A DNA stretch of 62,972 bases from Nitrospirota bacterium (lineage in GTDB: Bacteria > Nitrospirota > JACRHL01), in NCBI GenBank assembly GCA_016212085.1, contig JACRHL010000003.1:385178-448149 (forward strand), read 5' to 3'. Below the pieces are notes generated by a model that had not been told where the DNA came from, ran no database searches, and saw nothing but the letters and a program-made list of their open reading frames with translations. Both the position numbers and the translations under genes were made by a program. Shown in pieces: positions 31,709 through 38,187 of the stretch (position 1 is its first letter; every line of letters starts with the position of its first letter).

Positions 31709-33012
31709 ACCGCCACCCCGATCAGGGCGCTCGCCGACGCCTGGGTGACGCGCACCTGGCGGAAGCTGCCCACCCACCCGGGATCGCCCTCGAAGTGCGC
31801 CAGGGCGCCGTTTTCCAGGCGGCCGCTCAGGCGCGCCGTGTTGCGCTTGCTCACCCCCTCCACCAGCACGTTCACCAGACTGCCCACCAGCGCCTGGTAA
31901 TGGCGCAGGGTGGTGGCCTTCTGCATCGCCAGCAGGGTGGCCAGGCGCTGGTCGCGCGTGTCGTCGTCCAGGTGGCCGTCCAGGGTCAGGGCAAGGGTGC
32001 CCGGGCGCCGCGAGTACTTGAAGCCGTACAGGTTGAAGTAGCCGATCTCGCGCACCGCGTCGAGGGTGGCCGAGAAATCGGCCTCCGTCTCGCCGGGGAA
32101 GCCCACGATCAGGTCGGTGGTGATGGCGAGGCCGGGGAGCAGGGAACGCACCCGCTCGATCTTGGCCCGGTACGCCGCATAGGTATAGCCACGGCCCATG
32201 CGCGCCAGCACGCGGTCGGACCCGGATTGCAGCGGCAGGTGCAGGTGGCGGGCCACCTTGGGGCAGTCCGCCAGGGTGTCCATCAGCCTGTCGGAAAAGT
32301 CCTTGGGGTGGCTGGTGGTGTAGCGGATGCGGCGGATGCCATCGATGGCGTGCAGGCGCCTGAGCAGGTCGGCGAAGTCGGTGCCGTGGTTCTTGCCGTA
32401 GGAGGTGACGTTCTGCCCCAGCAGGGTGACCTCCACGTAGCCCCGCTCCGCAAGCTCCCGCACCTCGGCCACCACCCCGTCCGGGTGGCGGCTCACCTCC
32501 GGGCCACGGGTGGCGGGCACCACGCAGAAGGCGCAGTGGTTGTCGCATCCTTCCATGACCGTCACCCACGCCCGGTGGGGATCGCCGCGCACCTGGGAGT
32601 CGGGCGCGTCGGGGCGGGTGTGGATGTCGATGGCGGTGACCCGCTCGCCCGCCTCCACCCGGCCGATCAGCTCCGGCAGGCGGGAGATGGCGCGGGAGCC
32701 GAACACCAGCCCCACCGAACGGTCGCGCGCCATGAGCGCCGGCCCCTCCTGCTGGGCGACGCAGCCGGCCACGGCGACGGTCCTGGTGGCGCCCGCCTCC
32801 CGTTGCAGCAGGCGCAGCCGGCCGATGTCGGAATAGACCTTGTTCTCCGCCCCCTCGCGGATGGAGCAGGTGTTCAGCACCACCAGGTCGGCCTCGTCGG
32901 CGCTGGCCACCATGGAATACCCCCCGTCGATGAGCGTGCCGGCGATGCGCTCGCTGTCCGACTCGTTCATCTGGCAGCCGTAGGTGCGGATGTAGAAGGT
33001 TTTGTTTTGCAC
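31705..33012 (-). CDS. miaB: tRNA-2-methylthio-N6-dimethylallyladenosine synthase
   Basis: MiaB adds a methylthio group to i6A37 of tRNAs that read UNN codons, using two 4Fe-4S clusters. The 435-residue protein has the N-terminal cluster Cys at C13 (YGCQMNESDS), C49 (LNTCS) and C84 (AGCVAQQ), the radical-SAM CX3CX2C at C156/C160/C163 (CDNHCAFC), and a C-terminal TRAM domain. The GTG at 33012 begins VQNKTFYIRTYG as in relatives. An extended -10 (33067-33075) lies about 48 nt upstream. The stop overlaps the vanZ-like start. Confidence 0.95.
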   Translation of the reverse strand: MQNKTFYIRTYGCQMNESDSERIAGTLIDGGYSMVASADEADLVVLNTCSIREGAENKVYSDIGRLRLLQREAGATRTVAVAGCVAQQEGPALMARDRSVGLVFGSRAISRLPELIGRVEAGERVTAIDIHTRPDAPDSQVRGDPHRAWVTVMEGCDNHCAFCVVPATRGPEVSRHPDGVVAEVRELAERGYVEVTLLGQNVTSYGKNHGTDFADLLRRLHAIDGIRRIRYTTSHPKDFSDRLMDTLADCPKVARHLHLPLQSGSDRVLARMGRGYTYAAYRAKIERVRSLLPGLAITTDLIVGFPGETEADFSATLDAVREIGYFNLYGFKYSRRPGTLALTLDGHLDDDTRDQRLATLLAMQKATTLRHYQALVGSLVNVLVEGVSKRNTARLSGRLENGALAHFEGDPGWVGSFRQVRVTQASASALIGVAV

Positions 33013-33066
33013 CGGGGTGACCGATAATGCCAGCTTCGGGTTTGTGCCGCGCACGGTAAAAAAGGC

Positions 33067-33075
33067 ATTATAACA
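33067..33075 (-). promoter_or_regulatory. Extended -10 promoter of miaB
   Basis: TGTTATAAT on the minus strand matches the extended -10 form TGnTATAAT. No good -35 is present. Transcription would start near 33060, leaving a leader of about 48 nt before the miaB GTG. Confidence 0.6.
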
Positions 33076-33132
33076 GTTTGTTTCCGGCCACGACGACCCC
33101 GTGGCCCGCCACGGAGAACGGATCCCGCCACC

Positions 33133-33555
33133 ATGCTGCCCCCCACCGCGAAACCCTATCTGGTGCGCGCCATCTACGACTGGTGCCTGGCGCAGGGGCA
33201 CAGCCCCTATCTGCTGGTGGCCGTCGCGCAGCCCGGCGTGCGCGTGCCGCAGGGGTACGAAAAGGACGGGCGCATCACCCTCAACATCAACCCGCGCGCG
33301 GTGCAGTCGCTGGAGCTGGGCATCGAGCGCATCCGCTTCTCGGCCCGCTTCGGCGCGTCGTCCCACCAGGTGGAGGTGCCCTACCTTTCCATCGTCGCCA
33401 TCTTCGCGGCGGAAACCCACGAGGGCATGGTGTTTGGCGACCCCCACACGCCCCTGGGCGAGGCCCAACCGGCGGCCACGTCCGAGCCCGCCCCGGAACC
33501 CGAGCCGGAACCCTCGCCCGACAAGGGGCCCCGGCGCCTGCGGCTGGTGGAATAG
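33133..33555 (+). CDS. sspB: ClpXP protease specificity-enhancing factor
   Basis: SspB binds the ssrA tag and brings tagged proteins to ClpXP. The 140-residue protein has the beta/gamma-proteobacterial form: KPYLVRAIYDWCLAQGHSPYLLV, GRITLNINPRAVQSLELG, IRFSARFG and YLSIVAIFA. A Pro/Glu-rich linker then leads to the C-terminal RRLRLVE, close to the ClpX-docking tail RPxLRVVK. It is divergent from miaB, with a CCGTGG/CCACGG hairpin in the leader. The form of SspB is one of the better taxonomic hints in the window. Confidence 0.93.
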   Translation: MLPPTAKPYLVRAIYDWCLAQGHSPYLLVAVAQPGVRVPQGYEKDGRITLNINPRAVQSLELGIERIRFSARFGASSHQVEVPYLSIVAIFAAETHEGMVFGDPHTPLGEAQPAATSEPAPEPEPEPSPDKGPRRLRLVE

Positions 33556-33578
33556 CGCGGGAACGGCGGGCCAGGTCC

Positions 33579-34874
33579 ATGCGGCGCATCACACCCTTCC
33601 TCACGTCCCTGCGCGCCGCGGCCGGCGCGCCGGTCATTGCGACGATCATCGCGCCGGTCGTGCTGGCGCTCGCCGTCGGCGCCGCCGTGCCGCCGGCGCG
33701 CGCCGCCGCCCCGGCCACGCCGGCGGCGGGTGCGCCGGTGGCCCTGGCCCTGCACGAGGAGGCCGCCGGCTTCAGCCAGCCGGTGCTGCTCACCCACGGT
33801 GGCGACGGCAGCGGCCGGCGCTACGTGGTGGAACAGGCCGGGCGCATCCACGTGCTGGAGCCGGACGGCACCCGGCGCACCTTCCTGGACCTGCGCGACC
33901 GGATCAGGAGCGGTGGCGAGCGCGGCCTGCTGGGGCTGGCCTTCCACCCCCGCTTCGCCAAGAACCGCCGCTTCTTCGTGTATTACACCGACACCCATGG
34001 CGACATCGTGGTGGCCGCGCTCACCACCCTGCCCGACCGTTCCGGCGGGGGCGATCCGGCCTCGCTCACGCCACTGCTCACCATCCCCAATCCCGCCGCC
34101 AACCACAACGGCGGCATGCTCGCCTTCGGGCCCGACGGCTACCTGTACATCGGCACCGGTGACGGCGGTGGCGCCGGCGACCCGTTCCAGACCGCCCAGA
34201 ACAGCGTGTCGTATCTGGGCAAGCTGCTGCGCATCGACGTGGACGGCGCCGCAGGCAAGCAGCCCTACCGCATCCCGGCCGACAACCCGTTTGCCGGGCG
34301 CACCAACTACCGGCCGGAGATCTGGGCCTACGGCCTGCGCAACCCGTGGCGCTTCAGCTTCGACCGGCGGAATGGCGACCTGTTCGTGGCCGACGTGGGC
34401 CAGGACGACTGGGAGGAGATCAACCACCAGCCGGCGGACGGCAAGGGGGGCGAGGACTACGGCTGGAGCCACATGGAGGGGCGTCACTGCTTCCCCCCTC
34501 CCAGCACTTCCAGCAAGCGCAGCTGCGACCACGGCACCCTGCCGGTGGCGGAATACGGCCACGACGAGGGCTGCTCGGTAACCGGCGGCTACGTCTACCG
34601 TGGCACGCTGATCCCCAGGCTGGAGGGCGTCTACCTGTATGCGGATTACTGTAGCGGCCACGTCTGGGGGCTCACCCGGGACGGCGACGCCTTCCTGCCG
34701 GCGCGCTACCTGGAAACGGACCTGCGAATAAGCAGCTTCGGCGAGGATGAGGCGGGCGAGCTGTACCTGCTCGACCACCGGGGCGGCGGCGTGTACCGCA
34801 TCGTCCCGGCGGGCTGGAAGCCCGCTCTGCCGGGCACGGCCGGTCACCCGACCGGTCATCCGGTGAATCGCTAG
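33579..34874 (+). CDS. PQQ-dependent soluble aldose sugar dehydrogenase
   Basis: A 431-residue exported enzyme of the soluble glucose/aldose dehydrogenase group (six-bladed propeller, PQQ and Ca cofactors). A signal peptide region (PVVLALAVGAAVPPARA) precedes the propeller from about residue 60. The active-site motif NHNGGMLAFGPDGYLYIGTGDGG is present around residue 172, with RNPWRFSFDR and DVGQDDWEEIN further on. It would oxidise sugars in the periplasm. No pqq synthesis genes are in the window. The ATG at 33579 follows sspB by 24 nt. It converges with the methyltransferase gene; the stops overlap. Confidence 0.9.
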   Translation: MRRITPFLTSLRAAAGAPVIATIIAPVVLALAVGAAVPPARAAAPATPAAGAPVALALHEEAAGFSQPVLLTHGGDGSGRRYVVEQAGRIHVLEPDGTRRTFLDLRDRIRSGGERGLLGLAFHPRFAKNRRFFVYYTDTHGDIVVAALTTLPDRSGGGDPASLTPLLTIPNPAANHNGGMLAFGPDGYLYIGTGDGGGAGDPFQTAQNSVSYLGKLLRIDVDGAAGKQPYRIPADNPFAGRTNYRPEIWAYGLRNPWRFSFDRRNGDLFVADVGQDDWEEINHQPADGKGGEDYGWSHMEGRHCFPPPSTSSKRSCDHGTLPVAEYGHDEGCSVTGGYVYRGTLIPRLEGVYLYADYCSGHVWGLTRDGDAFLPARYLETDLRISSFGEDEAGELYLLDHRGGGVYRIVPAGWKPALPGTAGHPTGHPVNR

Positions 34875-35461
34875 GGGAGCTGGAACAGCGCCCGCTGGGC
34901 GTCGCTGGGGTGGGTCTTGAAGGCCAGCGCCCGCACCTCCAGGTAGGAGGTGCCGGTGAACACGGCGCCAAACCCGCTCCGGCTCAGCACGGCCGCCAGC
35001 GATGGGGGGGTGAACCCGGTGCGGTGGGCGTAAAAGTCGTTGCCGCTGGCGGCGATCTCGGTGCCCCAGCCGTAGATCACGTCCTTCACGGTGATGGGGC
35101 CGGCGGCGGACTGGTAGAGCACGTCCTCGATGTCCAGCCCCTTGGCCACCACCTCGCGCATCACCTGGCCGATGTCCGGCACGCGCACCTCGGCAAAGCC
35201 CTCGGGGTTGAGCACGTGCAGGAAGCCCTTCAGCACGCGGGGCACATCGTGCGCGAAGTAGTGCTCCAGGTTGTGGGAGCAATACACCGCATCGTACCCG
35301 CCCGGCGCCAGCGTGTGCATCTGGCGGGAGTCGCACAGCACATCCGGGTTGCCGCGCGGGTCGATGTCGAGCAGGTCGTGGCGCCAGCCATCGTAGTGGC
35401 CGGGAATCTTGATGTCCTTGTTGTTGCCACCCACGTTCAGGACGGCCTTCCGCACGGTCAT
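34871..35461 (-). CDS. Class I SAM-dependent methyltransferase-like protein
   Basis: A 196-residue protein with a short Rossmann core: VLNVGGNNKDIKIP in place of the usual GxGxG, LLDIDPRGNPDVLCDSR for the acidic loop, and YDAVYCSHNLEHYF, the motif IV of methyltransferase-11/23 types. The first glycine loop is degenerate (NVGGNNKD), so SAM binding is likely but not certain. GAGG lies 8 nt before the ATG at 35461; an ATG two codons upstream (35467) is the alternative. Substrate unknown. It overlaps the sugar dehydrogenase stop at its 3' end. Confidence 0.75.
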   Translation of the reverse strand: MTVRKAVLNVGGNNKDIKIPGHYDGWRHDLLDIDPRGNPDVLCDSRQMHTLAPGGYDAVYCSHNLEHYFAHDVPRVLKGFLHVLNPEGFAEVRVPDIGQVMREVVAKGLDIEDVLYQSAAGPITVKDVIYGWGTEIAASGNDFYAHRTGFTPPSLAAVLSRSGFGAVFTGTSYLEVRALAFKTHPSDAQRALFQLP

Positions 35462-35594
35462 GGGCATCGCCTCGCTAGTCTTGCCGGGAGCGGCGACAGG
35501 CCGCCGTGGCCCGCGCAAGGCCGGCCGCATTCCCGATTTTCGCGATTATAGCGTGGCCCGCCGGAGGACGGCTTTCCGGCAACGGCCTGTCAGG

Positions 35595-35633
35595 CAAAAA
35601 AAAGGCGGCGGCCCCCCTGAGGGAACCGCCGCC
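35595..35633 (-). terminator. Rho-independent terminator of the FKBP gene
   Basis: GGCGGCGG (35604-35611) pairs with CCGCCGCC (35626-35633), extended by inner CCCC/GGGG pairs. The A-run at 35596-35603 gives U8 on the minus strand. Confidence 0.92.
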
Positions 35634-35653
35634 CTTGTCTCCGTCCGCCGCGT

Positions 35654-36361
35654 TTAGTGCGAGAAGCCCGCGTGCGGCGAGGCCTGCACCGCCAGCAGCT
35701 CGATCTCGAACAGCAGCGTCTCGTTGGGGCCGATGCCGTGGCCGGTGCCGCGCTCGCCGTAGGCCAAGTCCGAGGGGATGGCCACCTCGATCTTCTCGCC
35801 CTCGTGCATGAGCTGGAGCACCTCCTCCCAGCCCTTGATGACTCCGTTCACGGGGAAGCTGGCCGGCTCGTTGCGGGAGTAGGAGCTGTCGAACTCCTCG
35901 CCGTTGAGCAGCGTGCCGCGGTAGTGCACGGTCACCATGTCGGCGGGGGAGGGGATCTTGCCGGTGCCTTCCTGGATCACCTTGTACTGGAGGCCGCTGT
36001 CGGTCACCTTCACGCCCGGCTTCTGCTTGTTGGCGGCCAGGTACTCGGCGCCCTTGGCCTTGTTCTCCGCGGCGGCGCGCTCGGCGGCGGCCACCTTCTC
36101 GGTCTGGAGCGACACCATCGCCTCCTGGATCGCCTCTTCCGACAGGCGCGACTCGCGGCCGGCCATCACGTCGGCGATGGCGGCGGCCAGGGCCGCCTGG
36201 TCCACCGGGATGCCCTCGGCCTTGAGGCTGTCACCGATCTGCAGGCCCACCGCATAGCTGATCTTGGCGTCGCGGCCGTCCAGCTTCACGTCGTCCGCGG
36301 CCACCGCCTGGGTGGCCACCAGGGCGGTCAGCGCCGCCGCAAACAATCCGATCTTCATCAA
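35654..36361 (-). CDS. FKBP-type peptidyl-prolyl cis-trans isomerase, periplasmic
   Basis: A 235-residue exported isomerase of the Mip/FkpA/FklB type. The signal peptide ends at AVA (residues 1-22). The N-terminal dimerisation helix region spans about 25-120 (SYAVGLQIGDSLKAEG, EEAIQEAMVSLQ). The FKBP catalytic domain covers about 125-228, with GDMVTVHYRGTLLNGEEFDSSY-type residues, GWEEVLQLMHEGEK and IPSDLAYGERG. It helps fold envelope proteins. It has its own terminator. A candidate structured RNA ends about 77 nt upstream of its start. Confidence 0.94.
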   Translation of the reverse strand: MMKIGLFAAALTALVATQAVAADDVKLDGRDAKISYAVGLQIGDSLKAEGIPVDQAALAAAIADVMAGRESRLSEEAIQEAMVSLQTEKVAAAERAAAENKAKGAEYLAANKQKPGVKVTDSGLQYKVIQEGTGKIPSPADMVTVHYRGTLLNGEEFDSSYSRNEPASFPVNGVIKGWEEVLQLMHEGEKIEVAIPSDLAYGERGTGHGIGPNETLLFEIELLAVQASPHAGFSH

Positions 36362-36438
36362 TACATCCCCAATGAAAAGGTGTGGGTTTTGAATCCGTCT
36401 ATCTTCACACAGCTCGGGTGCGATTCCAATTCGCGGAC

Positions 36439-36663
36439 AAAAAAAAGAGCGTGGATCCTTGCCCCGGTCCGCCGGCCCTCCCTGCCGCGCGCCCGGTGCG
36501 CCGCTCCACGCCCTTCCAAGAGCTAGAGGCTCGGGCGATTTTTCATCACCCGAGGGGGACGAGGCGCACAGCCCGGTCTCTCACCCGCCGGGCCGGATGC
36601 CCCCATGCCGTGGAATGGGAGCCCGCGTCCCCCTCAGGAACCCTTTGTGGTTCCCTCGCCTCC
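36439..36663 (-). ncRNA. Candidate structured non-coding RNA, about 225 nt
   Basis: On the minus strand an extended -10 is followed 6-7 nt later by the first base of a closing stem: GCCTC (36658-36662) pairs with GAGGC (36526-36530). Inside are GGAACC/GGTTCC (36637-36642, 36649-36654), GAGGGGGACG/CGTCCCCCTC (36552-36561, 36626-36635), GCCCGG/CCGGGC (36571-36576, 36588-36593), CCCAT/ATGGG (36602-36606, 36615-36619) and CTCGGG/CCCGAG (36530-36535, 36549-36554). A 9-bp stem (36447-36455 with 36505-36513) then ends in U8 (36439-36446). It fits none of tmRNA, 4.5S, 6S, RNase P or the common riboswitches as I know them. It may be free-standing or a leader of the FKBP gene. No gene is seen in 36362-36785. 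Confidence 0.6.
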
Positions 36664-36669
36664 ACTTAT

Positions 36670-36678
36670 ATTTTACCA
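36670..36678 (-). promoter_or_regulatory. Extended -10 promoter of the candidate RNA
   Basis: TGGTAAAAT on the minus strand fits the TGnTATAAT pattern with one change. TTGTCA lies further upstream but at about 22 nt spacing, too far for a standard -35. Confidence 0.5.
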
Positions 36679-36785
36679 CCCGCGGCGCATGATGGGGTGA
36701 CAATCCGGCCCATGAACAACCCGCATATTATTGTTTTGCATGATTTTTATCATCGCCGCCCGGCACAACCGGCGCCCCGTGAAAA

Positions 36786-38069
36786 TCACCGATCCGGCGC
36801 GCTCCCCTCCACGGTGGTGATGCGCAGCTCCACGCGGCGGTTCCGGGCGCGCCCGTCGTCGGTAACGTTTTCGGTGACCGGGGCGCCCTCGCCGTAGCCG
36901 CGCGCCGTCAGCATGGCCGCGGGCACGCCCGCTTGCACCAGGTGCTGGCGCACCGCCTCGGCCCGGTGCTGGGAGAGGCGCAGGTTGTAATGCTCCGAAC
37001 CCCGGCTGTCCGTATGCCCGGCCACCTCCACCTGGAGGGCGCGCTGGGACTTGAGTGTGGCGGCCACCCCGTTGAGCACGGTCCTGGCGGGGTCCGTCAG
37101 GCGCGCCGAGTCGAAGTGGAAGTGCACCCCCTCCAGGCGGATCACCTTCACCTCCGGGCAGCCGCGCGCATCCACGCGGGTGGCCAGACGGGTGCCGGGG
37201 CACAGGTCCTGGCGGTTCACCACGCCGTCCTGGTCCGTGTCCGGCTCGCAACCGCGGTGATCCACGGTGGCGCGGGGCAGGGTGCCGGGGCACAGGTCCA
37301 TGAGGTCGATCACGCCATCCTGGTCCGTATCGGCGGGGCATCCGGCGGGGTTGACCACGGCCCCCGGCGGCGTGTCCGGGCAGCGGTCCAGGTCGTCGGT
37401 CACCCCGTCGCCATCCGTGTCGCCGGGCGGCGGCGGGGCGGGAGGGGGCGGCGCCGGGGCCTTTTTGGGGCCGCCGAAGGGCAGCACCAGGCCCACCCCC
37501 AGGCGCCAGTCCGCATAGGGCGGGGCGGTGCCAAAGGCCTCCGGCTCGCGGGTCTGGCGGTAGGCCACGTCCACCCGCATTGTCAGCGGCGACGCGGGCA
37601 GCCAGCGCACGAACCCGGCCCCCAGCTCGCCATACACCTTGGGGCCGCCGGCACCGGCCCGGTTCATCCAGGCCATGCCGGTGCCGGCGCGCGCGAACGG
37701 CGAGAAGGCGGGGGTCTGGTTGAAAAAGCGCAGCAGCGCCGCACCGGCGCCAATCTGGTAGTGCTCGCCGCCGGGGTCGCCCAGCCGGCCGAAAAAGCCG
37801 TCCGCCTCCAGGGCCCACCGGTCACCCAGGTTCATTCCGGCGGCCGCCCCCACCTGCCATCCGTCAGTGGTTTGACGATCACTGTCCGGATAGACGGCGC
37901 CCGGCGCCACCATCAGGTAGCTCCCCGGCTCGGCCCCGGCGGGGGCGGCCAGCGCCAGCCACGGCAGGGCGCACAGGGGCAGCACGGCCAGCGCGGCGCG
38001 CCACGTTCGGAACACCCTATGCCGGATCGGCGTGGTCACGGCGGAGGCATGGTGCAAGACCGGCGCCAC
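36786..38069 (-). CDS. OmpA-family outer-membrane protein with thrombospondin type 3 repeats
   Basis: A 427-residue exported protein. After a signal peptide (ALAVLPLCALPWLALAAPAGA), residues about 50-200 form an 8-strand barrel (VGAAAGMNLGDRWALEADGFF, WRLGVGLVLPFGG). A Pro-rich linker leads to three calcium-binding thrombospondin-3 type repeats (DTDGDGVTDDLDRCPD and two DTDQDGV versions) at about 218-300. The OmpA C-terminal peptidoglycan-binding domain follows (FDSARLTD, GHTDSRGSEHYNLRLSQHRA). It is an OprF-like tether between outer membrane and wall. The start is GTG at 38069 or GTG at 38039; neither has a strong ribosome site. Confidence 0.92.
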   Translation of the reverse strand: MAPVLHHASAVTTPIRHRVFRTWRAALAVLPLCALPWLALAAPAGAEPGSYLMVAPGAVYPDSDRQTTDGWQVGAAAGMNLGDRWALEADGFFGRLGDPGGEHYQIGAGAALLRFFNQTPAFSPFARAGTGMAWMNRAGAGGPKVYGELGAGFVRWLPASPLTMRVDVAYRQTREPEAFGTAPPYADWRLGVGLVLPFGGPKKAPAPPPPAPPPPGDTDGDGVTDDLDRCPDTPPGAVVNPAGCPADTDQDGVIDLMDLCPGTLPRATVDHRGCEPDTDQDGVVNRQDLCPGTRLATRVDARGCPEVKVIRLEGVHFHFDSARLTDPARTVLNGVAATLKSQRALQVEVAGHTDSRGSEHYNLRLSQHRAEAVRQHLVQAGVPAAMLTARGYGEGAPVTENVTDDGRARNRRVELRITTVEGSAPDR

Positions 38070-38187
38070 AGCCAGGATGCGTCTCCGATCCGCGAATTCG
38101 TGGCGCGCCCCGTGCTACAGTGGCCCCAGCCATGGAACGCATCGCGCCAACCCCCGACGGGCGCCCCGCCCGATTCCCCGGCCGGGC

